Assembly (NCBI GenBank): GCA_013397115.1
Contig: VWZW01001203.1
Coordinates: 614,642 to 678,641, forward strand
Direction of reading: 5' to 3'
DNA: 64,000 bases
Source: Edolisoma coerulescens
Lineage: Eukaryota > Chordata > Aves > Passeriformes > Campephagidae
Each line of letters opens with the position of its first letter. Positions within the stretch are counted from its first letter, which is position 1. The notes below the pieces were generated by a model. It worked only from the letters and a program-made list of their open reading frames with translations, did not search any database and was not told the origin of the DNA. Positions 1 to 12,045 of this stretch are shown here, in pieces. Both the position numbers and the translations under genes were made by a program.

Positions 1-118
1 TCTGAAGCCCATTCAGGGCCCACCTAATTCAGTGACACTCCGTAATTACTTCCTTGTGTAAGTTATTATGGGTGCCAGGGTGTGACAGAAACACGGCACT
101 TGGGGGTGCTGGCAATGC

Positions 119-266
119 ACTGCCCCTGGATCTCTGGCAGTGTACCAGGCCAGGCTGGACGGGGCTTGGAGCACCCTGGGACAGTGGAAGGTGTCCCTGC
201 CCATGGCAGGGGGGATGAGATGGGCTTTAGGGTCCCTCCCAACCCAAACCAGGCTGGGATTCTATA
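119..266 (+). mobile_element. CR1 LINE 3' fragment
   Basis: Sense-oriented CR1 3' end: CTGCCCCTGGATC, the GGGGCTTGGAGCA block, TGTCCCTGCCCATGGCAGG and a degenerate tail ending GGGATTCTATA. It is 5' truncated, as usual for CR1, and non-autonomous. Confidence 0.9.
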
Positions 267-2862
267 AAAGCAGCTGGACTTGTGTGCCCTTCCTGCCTGG
301 CATCTCCTGGTGCCACTGTCTGATATAAAACACCAAACCTGGCACACCTGGGCACTTCCCACCCTCTTTGGTAAGTATGGATTTAAGGACAGACACTGCA
401 AACTCCACGCCCCCATCAACATTCCACTGACAGTCAGAACTGAAGTATCTTTCACCATTTTGTGCCGATTAATGCAGCCTCAAATTAGAAAATCCTGCAG
501 CTGTCTGAAATAGGGAATGATCAAAAGCTCTCCAGACACACCCCACCAGGTCTCCAACCATCTGTTCATGCCTTACTGGGAGGTTAAAAAGAAAAAGTAC
601 CATTTAAGGTTAAAATACACACCAGTGTTGTGGGCTAAGATAAGAGGCCAGTAAACCAGAGAGGGGATGGAGGATTGGTTGTTTAATTCCTGAAGGAAAG
701 AGCATTTTCACACTTAGGAGACAAGAAGGATGTTACACTCCACTCCCACGCCTGCTGGGAACAGGGATGGGAAGGAAGAAATGCTGAACGTCAGAGTGAG
801 GGCTGAGCAGAGCATCAGGCTGCAAAGCAGAAGGGGAAAATCCAAGGAGTTGCCTAAAAGTGCTGGGATGGAGAGAAAACAGAAATCAAAAGCCACCGTG
901 AGCCCCAGGAGTGAGCACTGCTCACATCTGCAGAGATAAACCAGCTCTGCTTCCCCCAGTGCTACAGGGAGCTAAGGATAACTGTGTGGGATTGGGAAAA
1001 CACAGGGAGATTTTATGCTCCTAAATCTCATTTGAAAATATCAACAAGGCTGACTGAGGAGACACGAATTGCTTTTTTTCTTCTTTCTCCCTAAGACAAG
1101 CAAATTGAAAGCAGGCAAACAATTCTGATGTTTTTCAAAATCTATGTCTAAATTCATGATTAAATTTGACACAGGAACATATATCTGATCCCCCCCTCCC
1201 CCAAAATGGCTGTGGGAAGTAAAGGATTATTACCAGGCTCTATGCTCTATTCAGATGCAGAAAGAATGAATAGAAATTATTTATACACCTCTCCAGAGCC
1301 ACAACCATCTTAACCTGCATTTCTGCTTTCCCACAAAGCAGTGGATACCTGCTCCTGGTGCATTTATCTCCCTCAGGTTTGCTCCCCCAGCTTGCTGATA
1401 AGGGCTGTCACAGTGCAACGGGTCACTGCATTCTCCTGAAGAAAATGGAAATACAAATCCCCGGCTATTTGGGTCTCTAGCTCCAGAGAAAGGGAATAAA
1501 ACACTTTCTTCAATATAAGGACCTTCAGGAGCTTCTCCTGTCACTGCTGTATGAAGACACACTTTTCTTTGTCACCTCTAGCAATAATCCGGGCACAGGC
1601 TGGAAAAACGTAGTTTAGATCCTTCTAGCAGTGAAGAAACAAAAAGCCATTATTTTCTGTAAATCAATCTGCCCAAGGGTCAGTCCAGGAAAACACAGTT
1701 ATCAAAAAACTTGGTATCTACAGCAAAAAGAGTTTCTAACTTGCATAATTGTCTTTTGGCCTCTCTTTTGTGGGACTATAAAAGTCCTGCGCCAGGGAGT
1801 CAGGCACCAAATATATGATTAAATGCCTTTGAAGTGTGTTTTGATTGAATTCAAAAGGGAATCCATCTGATCCCCTACCTCTTCCCTGGCCAGTAATTGA
1901 TTGCATGAGCCACTTCCAGCAATGTGATTTTTCTTTCTGACAATGCTCCTTTAAGGAAGCCACTGGAGCGAAAACTCTGACAGAATCGGAGTAAGATCAT
2001 CAGGTTTGTATCTCTGCTGCTCTATCATCACTCTTCCCTTTATTCATCCTCTTATAGATTTTCTCAAAGGACTGAAAAAAATAATAATGAGTTATTCCCT
2101 TTTGTGTAAACCTCCCTAGGAAATTATTTTGTGCTTGCATCTTCATATTGGGTAATTATAGCTTAGAGATGAACTACCAAACAGTAGGTTTTAGATTTAA
2201 TAAAAGGGCTTTAAATTGCTACAAAAAGAAGAGGGGGGAAAAAGCCCCAGAAGCTCTTATGAGGTTTCGTGGGGGAAATGATTGCTAAAGCACCAGCAGT
2301 AAGAAGCGGCTCAAGAACACGTTTTAGTCACCTCAGAGGAAGAAAAAAAGTTCAAAGAGCCCAGCCCTCCTTCCCATCCAGATTATTGGAAAGGGTCCAA
2401 GCCCCAGTTCACTCCTTCCAACTCTGAACCCAACCTGCAGCAACCTGGGCAAGAGCAGCAAAAGGGCAAAAGACTCAAGAAGACACAAAGAAGAAGTTGT
2501 TATCGCCCAAAATCCACCATAACCTAAAGCACACATAACATACAGCACCAGGAGAGGACAGAAAAGCCTTGGAAAGGCGATTAAATAGAAGTATTTTTAA
2601 TTTTTTTATTCTGCAGTAGCTTCATGAGCCACAGTCTGGATCCATCGTGGTAGGTACCACGTAAGTGGGAAAGGTTTTCCAAAAGGACTCAGCTATCCCT
2701 TTCCAAATTGTAATTCAAAATTCCGTGTTGCAAAACAGCATCATCCAAGCACAGAGATATTTTCAAGACTAACAAACACACCGGCAATGCCTCACATCTC
2801 TATTGTGACATTTTGATACTGAGGCAGCAGAAGCACAAAAGAATTTCATAAAGTGAATCTTA

Positions 2863-3115
2863 CAATCACAGGATGGTTTGGGTTGGAAGGACCTTAAAGG
2901 TAATCAAGTCCCCCCCTGCCCTGGGCAGGGACACCTTCCACTGTCCCAGGCTGCTCCAAGCCCCGTCCAACCTGGCCTGGGGCACTGCCAGGGATCCAGG
3001 GGCAGCCCCAGCTGCTCTGGGCACCCTGTGCCAGGGCCTCCCCACCCTCCCAGGGAACAATTTCTTCCCAGTATCCCATCTAATCCTGCCCTCTGGCTGT
3101 TTAAAACCACTGCAC
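2863..3115 (-). mobile_element. CR1 LINE 3' fragment
   Basis: An antisense-read CR1 tail (AATCACAGGATGGTTTGGG) is followed by the GGGCAGGGACACC, CTGCTCCAAGCCCC and CCAGGGATCCAGG blocks, ending near TTTAAAACCACTGC. It is 5' truncated. Open frames across it are CR1-derived, not host genes. Confidence 0.9.
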
Positions 3116-3223
3116 CTGGCTCTGATGAAATCAAAGCAGGAAGCTGGGCTGTGGCAAAGGCAGAGGGACGGAGGTTATCAGCTCCCATCACCAGGCAAGG
3201 CTCGCTCGGACACACAGCAGCAC

Positions 3224-3252
3224 TGGATTGCATTGGATTGCATTGCATTGGA
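3224..3252. repeat. Short tandem repeat, ATTGCATTGG units
   Basis: About three imperfect copies of a 5-10 bp GGATT/GCATT unit just right of the CR1 fragment at 2863-3115. Confidence 0.7.
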
Positions 3253-5037
3253 GATTCAATCCCCATTTCCAAGTAATTCCGGTCATTGCCTTACCAGCGA
3301 ACTCCCAATGGCACAAAGACAATTCACTCCTCGCTGCAGGACAGCATCCCCATCTGAGAGGCCGCAATGGCATTCTCTGGGGAGCGCCACCCCGCACTCC
3401 CAGCCCAGCCCAGCCTCCTGCGGCCCTGTGCTGACCCTGCTGCCAGGGTTACCAGCAGTGCCAGAGCCTGGGGAAGGCTCAGGCACAGCTGTGGGTACAG
3501 CCCAAACGCAGCTCCGTGCTCTCACGTCCACGTTAAATAAACACCGATGGGGAGCATGAGCCCATCTGTGCCTGTCTCCTTTCTGCCTTGAGCTTCACAA
3601 GCTGCCAACGCCAGGAATTCCACTACTGTTTGTAAATCCAGTGTCAGGGAGGGAAGGGGCATCTTCTGGGCAAAAATAACATTAAAATAATGGGGCACAC
3701 ACTCAAACAGCTCCTACAGAACAACACAGCACTGCAGGGAATTGGATTTTCCAAAACAAGCTACAGTAATGGATAGGAAGCATTTGTAAGCTCTAATATC
3801 AATTTTTTTCATCAAGATTTAAAACTAACAGACTGCCTTGGTGTGAGAAGAGCATCCTACAAATTTCTAGCAGAGCCAAATTTAACAAGAAATCCTCTTC
3901 CTTCCTCAGACTCTTTTACTGAGACTGTGGCAGTATAAATACATTAGAGCTTTGAAAGAAAACTAGCACAGGAACATTGCTCTTCCTACGCCCAGATCCA
4001 TCCCTGGAGTTTGAAAATGGAGCCGTTAATGTATTCAAAACTCAGTAATAATGAAAAATAACCCCAAACCCCAGCACTCAGAAGAGGCTCTACGAGCTGT
4101 ATTTCACCCACCACGTGTGAGTGAATATACGTGAGAATAGAGGTGTTTGTGTGCACAAATCCCTCTAAAATGGATATAAACAACAAAAAAAGGAGCAGCT
4201 CTCTGCTGCAGCCGTTCTCTGTTTAATCCCATTCCCCTCTGTTTTCCCGTTTGCAGATTGTTGCTGGAACACCTTTAAATCAAGCCCTAAAGCCGTGTGG
4301 TTGCTCGTTATTTACAGTCAGCTGGGGTTAATAAAACTCATCACACAGAGCCGGGTGCTGGCGAGGAGCCGTAACTCATCCCCAGAGCTGCCTCCCGTGG
4401 TTTAATGGCTCCGCCAGGGGCAGGGAAAGCTGGAAGGAGCCTGGAAAACAGCGGTTGGAACAACAAAAAAAAAGCAACATTTCTGACTCTCCACCTCCCC
4501 CTGCAGGAAAATTAGCCAAGGATAGATGAAAGAGTTCAAAATTGTATCTTAAATCTGATTTATACTCTAGGGCATGGGGAAAAAAAGGCATTTTCTCGTG
4601 CTACTTCGCACTGCGTAAATCTCTCAGAGTTGCTTGCTCAGATTTGTGTTTTTTCTGATTTAAGACATCTACAGTTCTGAGTTGCTCCAAAGAAAGATGG
4701 TTTCATTTATGAAATACACTGATTATTCAATTAATTTGCCTTATAAACAGAATTAATTTATTCAATTATTTGTCTTCTACTATGTGCTGCTCTCAACCTT
4801 GAGGTGAAGTGGGCTGATCTGGAAATAAACACACACTTGTGATCCCCCTGGACCTCCCAGTGCCAGCGAGGCTCCCAGGGGCAGAACCAGTTGGTTACTG
4901 GGACATCTCTGTTAGCAGTAGGAGGCTGGTGAGATACCACTGTGCAGCCCTGAATCCATCTGGGGGAGATGAGATTTACACACATTAACACAAGTACATG
5001 ATCCTGATCATTACTCCATAAAAACTTTAATTCAGAC

Positions 5038-5075
5038 TCAATAATGTTCAATAATAATGCTCAATAATGCTCAAT
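5038..5075. repeat. Short tandem repeat, TCAATAATG units
   Basis: Four imperfect copies of a 9-13 bp TCAATAATG-type unit in BBS4 intron 2. Confidence 0.75.
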
Positions 5076-5974
5076 TCAAGTCTAAAATTTGATTCATACA
5101 AATAACACTGGACAGAAATTTAGTAACAAATGCCTTGAAAAAGAAATTTGAAAAAGTATGGTCTTTCTGAAAAATAAGAATTGAAAGTCTGTTTGCTCTG
5201 CACGAGCCAATTTTGACCATCGGCACTGACTGCTGAGCAGAAATGTGCTCAGAACAGAGGAAAACCAAAAAATAGGGAAAAACCCCCAAAAACCAGGCTA
5301 CTTTACATGTTAGTTCTTAAGTCCCTGAGGATGCAGACAGCGCACTTGGAGATACACAAGGATCCAAGCCCTGGCATGACATCCCAGCTCTTATCTTCTG
5401 TGTTTAAACACGTCCTGCCTCGTGCTCCTGCAGGCGCGGTGGAGTCTGAGCTCTCTCCGTGTTTGCCAACGCTGCTCCCAGATTTGGGAAGCAGAGCACA
5501 CCACTGCGAAGGCTTGGCCATAAAACACCTTACGAACAGCAGAGGTGGCCCGAGATACTCGCTGCTGGCTCCTCACTGTCTCCTCCCACAGCAACACTGG
5601 GATGGGAGATATTTCCCTCACGAAGTGGCTGCAGGCAGTCCCAAAATAAACAGCTTCTCATTAATTCCAGCATCAGGAGCACAGTAGTTTGGGGATTTCC
5701 AGTCTAATCCTTCCTTTGGCTTTAATTCCTGTGCTTAGTCTTTTTCTGTCTACAGCGTGAGGTATTTTACATGGAAATTGAAACTAAAGTCAATATAAGG
5801 CATTTTTAAGAAAAGATTTTTCTTCAGAAAGCAAAATAAAATTCCAGCAGGGAGAGGACCACAATCCAGCCATGACAGTCTTTGAAACTTCCCACTCCAT
5901 AAGGAATAGCACCCAGAACCTGTCCTCGCTCCATCCACTGCCAAAGAATGTTATACTGGAGGAATATTATAAGA

Positions 5975-5989
5975 ATATATATATATATA
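5975..5989. repeat. (AT)n microsatellite
   Basis: About seven AT units followed by an A-run in BBS4 intron 2. Confidence 0.8.
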
Positions 5990-8987
5990 CAAAAAAAAAT
6001 AGAAGCTGGTCTTGCAAACATTTCAGTACTCCCTACTACAAGACCTTATTGTTTGAGTTCTTTCAGCCCCATGGCCTCAGGATGAAGTTTTCCAGGTGGG
6101 AAATCCCAGTCTATCCTGGGGTGAACATTTGCTTGTGCACCTTCACTCTTCCCTACTGCACAAATGTGTTAATGATACAGTCTTTAATTACACAGTCACA
6201 GAAGCACACCCTGCCTCCTTCTAATTATGAGTATAAAAATGAATCACAGCCAGGCAGGGAACAAAATTGTTGAGAATTCTGAATAAACCAGTGACTAAAT
6301 CCCAGGATTGCAGCATGTGTAACGCAGCTGGAAGCGTCGGCAGCGAAGGGGACAGGCCCTGGAAGGAGTGAATGAGATGGTTTTTATTCAAAAAGCCCCC
6401 AGTGAGCTGCTCCTTGCTCAGCAAGTCCCATCATTCCTGTGCCACAGATGCTGTTGCAGAGCTGGGCTAAATCCAACAGGTGATTATGTCACTAAAGACT
6501 CAAATGCTCAAATTCCAGCTGCACAGACAACGGGAATTCTGACTCTTGAGTGAGCTGCATCTCCTTCAAGTGTCTGAAAATGGAGATATGAGTGACTTGC
6601 CTTGGGCTGTCTCCAAGGTAAAGGGAGAGGAATAGGCATCCTGAGGAAGGGATTCATCCCAGCACAGGCAGCTGGGAGAGGTCAGGGAATGGCACAGATG
6701 CCCTTTCCACTGACTAAACACGGAGCACGGGTGATCTGCCGAGACTTGTTCTGCATCAGAGAGATCTCAGTGCAGAAAGATGAATCCCACCCTTCCTAAA
6801 TTTGTCACTTACTATTTTTACAGAATTATTTTTAAATTCTCACCAGGAAATGCCATTTTATCTGTATGCAGCACGCCAACAAACTGGAGCTGAAGGCTTT
6901 AAAATCAAAAGAAACTTGCCTGGCACTGAGGACTTTTAAAGAAGCTTCAAAAAATGAATTTACCTGTTTTAAAAGCTGGCACTAAAATGTTCCCTGCTGT
7001 GCTGCCTGCGAAGGATTCCCTGCTCCCGTCAGCGCAGATATTAATGTACACACACAAGAGGGCAGAGCTGTGCTAGCACATTCCAATTTAAATATTACCA
7101 GTTCTTTGCAGTGCAGGGATTACTGGGCTGTTATTTTGGGGAGAAGAGGATGAAGTGAAGGATATTATAGAATTTAATTACCCAGAAATGATAATCCATT
7201 TTTTAATCTCACTACTCAAAACCAGCAGCTGCATCAGATCCTGAGCATCACACGCAGCACTCACTGCTCCCCACTTATCGGCGAGATGGAAATACCCAAG
7301 TCTCTTACATAAAACAATGATGTAATTACCAACTAATCTAGCTTATTTAGGAACCAATTTCTTCCCACAAGGTTGGAGGTTCAAATGGACTAAAAGATCT
7401 TGGCTTGCACGTGGCCAAATGGAAGCGAATGGGTATGGACAGATAAGGGCTGGATTGGCTCCCCCCAACCACGACATTCCCACTAAGGCCTTTTCTTTCT
7501 GACACACTTAGAAGTATTAATTAATTTCACTCAAGGGGGTTGTTTTTATCTGGATTTCTCAGGCAGCTTCACTCTTACAAGTTCAAAGGCAGCTTTGAAG
7601 GCAGCTCAAAGAATGGATTTATATTGATTTAAGAAAATGTATCAGAAATTCAGAAACGATCAGCACTGCAAGTGCATGGAACCGACTCCTCAGGGTAGAG
7701 AGTTCCTGCTCTTCAGATTAAATACTCACAGAATCCCTTAAAACATCTGCAGGAGCAGGAGGGATCCCCACTGGTTCATCTGGGCGAGCAGGAGCCACCC
7801 GGAGAGAGACAGGACAGCTCATCAGAAGCCACTTATCTGTTTCTGCATAATCTGAGCATTATTTATTATCTAAGAGCCACATTTTGAGATTGTTTATTGT
7901 CGCTGGCACTTCCTAACCAGAGTCACCACCCAACAGGCCAAGCAGTGCATTGCAATATATCCATTTATGTGATACTTTTCATTTCATGTCACCAAATGTT
8001 TTGTTAACCAAAAGCCTGCAGCATCCAAAACGTGTCACTGGATATCAGGCCAAGCTTGTGCTTGATAAATGGAAAGCAACAAAAGCCAAAGCATTTTGCC
8101 AAAGGTCACAGTTAATTCCTTGCTTCAAATCCTAGAAAAAATGTACCTACAAAGCATCCAAAGAATACCCCAATGCCCAGGCCTGGGAGAACACTTGATC
8201 CCTGCTAATACTTTTACAGGGTTTTCATTTTGAAAATTATCTACCTGACCCTTCCTATGGTAAGTGTAGAGGTGATTGATGACAATTCAGAATTCTCATT
8301 CTTGACAGATTAATGGATTTTTAGGACAAGTTCCTCCCAGTGATTCAAGTGAAATCCATTTTGCTTCAGTGAGTTTATTATACCATGTACATATTTAGGA
8401 TTCTACCTTGTCATTAAAACACCATCAGTGCATCTCAGAAAGTCTGAGGTCTCATATTCATGTAGAAATCCAAATGCATTTAAAATCGTCCCATTAACCT
8501 CTGAACTGTTATTAGACAAACATGAGCTCAGAACTTATTTTCTAAACATTTTTTCCACAATAAAGGGAAATAAATTCAAGTTATGCTCTGTAAAAATCAA
8601 CAATACAAGCTGGCAAAAGCACTTCTCCACTCCAGTACTATCAGATCCTATAAAATGACTTGATTTGCCTGTGTGGGAAAAAGAAAGTAGGAAGATGGGA
8701 GACAGCCTATCTCAATTCCGAACCAGTAAAGCATTTAGGAAAATATCTGATTAATTTAGAATGCAGGAGGGAGATTAAAACCCCACCTCAGCAGGCTGAC
8801 ATTAACTCCTTATCGCTTCAAGGAACAGAGCTCTCTTTATTCCACCCTCAGTTGCTTGGGGATCAGCACAGGGAGGGCTATGGATCTTGATGGAGCAACA
8901 AAGGGAATTGATTTTCGGAGCAGCTCTCCCCACAGGGGGTAAAGGACAAAATAATGAATGGTTTTGCTACTCCTATGCCAGCTGCTG

Positions 8988-9089
8988 AGGAGCGAGTGTC
9001 ACCGAGCGTGGCCACGAGATCCTCGGAGGGAGTCGCCCCCACCCACGCCTTTAACTCGGGTCGTTGGATGGAGGGATTTCCAACACGAT
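8988..9089. promoter_or_regulatory. CpG-rich patch in BBS4 intron 2
   Basis: About ten CpGs in 100 bp inside otherwise CpG-poor intron. There is no exon signal or repeat match that I recognise. A candidate regulatory element only. Confidence 0.25.
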
Positions 9090-11993
9090 GCCACCAGCAC
9101 CACCTGCTCCAGAACCTTTAGATCTCCTTCTCCCTTGTGGAACACTCATCCTCTTCCCTGAGGGCTGGCCTGCCCACAAGCCAGACTCTCCCAAATCCCA
9201 CCTTTCGGGCTTTCGCAGCCCAGCAGCCACATGATGGATCAGCTGCTTCACGAGCAAATTCTGCCTCCCAGCTTGGCATTATCATTTTAAGAGCCATAAA
9301 GTCAGGCTGCTAAACACTGGTTGTAGGTTTCCACTTTTTCTTGGCTCACGGGCAGGATCATAGGAGGAAAGCAAGGAACAGTGAGGGGAAGCTACTCAAT
9401 TCAGGTTCAAAATATCCAATGTATTCACACCTGCATTGCTGAAAACGTGGTCTTCTGGTTAAAGCTACAAACCTCACACGTGGATTTTGTCATTCCAATG
9501 ATTTTTGGCAAATCTGAGATTCCGTTCTCAGAAACACACATTTAATACCTCACTCCTGCCCAGTACAGACACAGACAAGGTGTTACAGGCTGAATGCAGC
9601 ACAGTGATGGTTAAAACAGGGCCTCAGCAATGCCTTGGTCCCACCCTGCTAGATCTGTGTGCAACCACATCATCCATTACTGCTCTCTTTGGGCACGGAT
9701 TTTGCCCACACCAAACTGTTCGTATGGTCTCTGCATTTCACAGACCTGTTTGTGCTAATGCTGAGTTCAGGATCTCTCTTGCCTGAGGAAACACTGATAC
9801 CAAAGCTTTATCCAGCTTGAAAATACAGTGCAAATATAAAAAGGCAATTTGCTGCAACAGAAAGTGGCCATTCAGTGTTTAAAATGTCAGTTTAAAATAA
9901 GTTTAGCAGCACTCTTCTGTTCAAACAGCACTGATGTAGCCTGGCTCCTGAAGTTCATCGTAATTCTCCTCAGCCAAACTAAAATGGGATGAGATATTTA
10001 ATTAAGATGTTCTACAAATATTCTATTAAAAAAACCCAACTGTCATGGGAAAAAGGATGCTGCTCTTTCCTGCCAATTTCCACAAAAACATATCCAACAT
10101 CCCTTCGTTCTCCCTCCTCCTCTTTTCCATGCCCCTAGTCCCTCACCCACACGTAGAGGACACTGTTACATCACTCCAAGTACAAATCTTTTTGCTGCCC
10201 TCATTTCCCAGAGATTAATGATCAGGCAGCTCAAATCAGCTTTCCCCGCTGCACTGAAGTCAAATATTAAATGGCAAAGCCCAAAGGCTTCCAAGGCATT
10301 TCAGGCAGAATGACCCGAGGTGTGCCAGGCACTGGAGATGCCTCCATTTACCTTAAGGGACAGAAAAGAGAATTACAAAAGTCACAGGCTAGAGGATTTT
10401 TTTTTTAATCATCATAGTTTACTTGGAGTCAAGGGTTGTGTCAGTATAAAAGGGAGATCTAGAGGCACAAATAAATGGGACTTGCACAACGAGGCAAAGC
10501 AGGATGAGGAGATGGGAGTCATAACCTTTATAGGAAAGCATGGAGATGAACCATCTCACCAGGGAGCCCATCAGTGCCTCCCTGGAAGTCACACTAATTG
10601 CTTCAAAGTAACCAATTTAGAGTCATTTTAGAGCAATCCTTGCTCTGAAAGAGTTGAGGGTCAAGATAAAAGTAAATTTGGGAGTTATTTTTACTTGCAC
10701 GCAGGCCTGAAGCAGTAGCAATCTCCTCCTCAGCTCTGGGCAAGCTACCAAAGAGGCCCGGGCTTGTGCTGAGACCTCAAGCCCCATCTCCAGGACAGCC
10801 ATACTCTGCTCAAGGGCTGGAATTCTGCCAGGAATTGGGACTGTGCGAGGTTGGCCTGAGCTCCCCAGAAGCAAAGTGGCTCTCCCAGCTTGCCAAGGCC
10901 AAGGCCTACACGCACGACCAAGAACCTTCCCCAGTCAGGCAGACTGTCAGTGCAGTGCCCAGCTGCCAATCCAACTCCTTTTCACTGCCAGCATTATCCC
11001 AAGGCAGCCTCCATCCCAAGGAATACTCTGACAGGCACATCAGGGCAGAAAATGGCCAAAGGACTGAGTTCACCAGCTGAGGTTCCCTGAATGCAAAGGC
11101 AAGGGGAAAGGAGGACTGCTTCTGGCACTGGGAGTAAATACTCTTAATTATAATCGGAATTGACAGGGCCCTCTGCACACCTGAGAAAGGAGAGTCCATT
11201 AAAAACCATCCCAAAAGCTCAGCTCAGGGAGGCACAAAAGCTCTGCAGTGACCAGCTCTGTGCTGGAAGGGGAGCAGTGCCACAGAGAAGGAAACGCTCA
11301 TCGCGTGTGTCAGGACAAGTCCTGCCTCAAGAATGAGGGAAAGGTGGAAAGGAGAGGCTGAAGAATTTACCAGATCCTTCAAACAACAGCAGGATTTGGT
11401 AAAACATTTTGAACCAACAACAGAAATTGTACCTGTTCCAGTTCAGATTCAACCAAGACTTCAAAACAACAATGCGCTGAGTGAATTAACATGTTATCAG
11501 TATTAAAAAGAAACAACAAACAAAAGCAAAGAAACAATAATTAAACTCAGTCACAATCTGCCTGATTTGATACCACTTTTACTTCAAAAATTGGAACATA
11601 TGACATAAAAAACACCCACAAGACATGATGTTTGCTTCCCAAGATTATTTCCAGAGTAAGACATCGTTCTGAAGAACCCAAAACAAACCCCTGTTATTGA
11701 GAGGATAAATGAGGATCAAACTCATTAACAGCCCCATAAGTATGTACACAATAAAATAAACAGTCTCACAGATTATAAGCAAACATGATACAGGCTGTGG
11801 CTACGAGAAGTCAGCCAGAACAGCACCGAGCTCACAGAGACGCTGGAAAAATACTGGTACTCAGCAAATTACAGTCTAGACAGTCTCCTCTTTTCCCAGA
11901 AGACATTTATTTCCTCCTAGACAGCTGCACACACTATAGAAGAAACCTTATGACCAACCTGCCCAAGAAACACAATCACATCTTCAAACAAAC

Positions 11994-12045
11994 CTTTTTT
12001 AGGACGGGGTTTTGTTGGTTCTGTAGCCGCTGGCGATGAAGAAAC
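11994..12045 (-). CDS. BBS4: BBS4 exon 2
   Basis: 52 nt, acceptor TTTTCAG|GTT, encoding VSSSPAATEPTKPRPKK plus the first base of the next codon (G, as for the Ala that follows KK in human), then donor AAAG|GTTTGT. The low-complexity Ser/Pro/Lys segment precedes the TPR region. Confidence 0.82.

Larger units (their letters stand above)
1..11993 (-). other. BBS4: BBS4 intron 2 (part)
   Basis: About 12 kb without a recognisable exon on either strand. It holds CR1 fragments at 119-266 and 2863-3115, short tandem repeats (3224-3252, 5038-5075, 5975-5989) and a CpG-rich patch at 8988-9089. The remainder is AT-rich single-copy-looking sequence. I searched for the conserved exon 3 segment (NWLIHLHYIRKDYEACK in human) and did not see it. 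Confidence 0.7.

Noticed and set aside
2873..3559. 228-codon plus-strand open frame, with several overlapping frames on the other strand
   Set aside because: It begins inside an antisense CR1 fragment, which is stop-poor in several frames at once. No host protein similarity recognised.
5150..5240. Possible BBS4 exon 3, from a minus-strand AAAATTGGCTC similar to the start of the NWLIH segment
   Set aside because: The translation in frame does not continue as BBS4 and no matching splice sites flank it.
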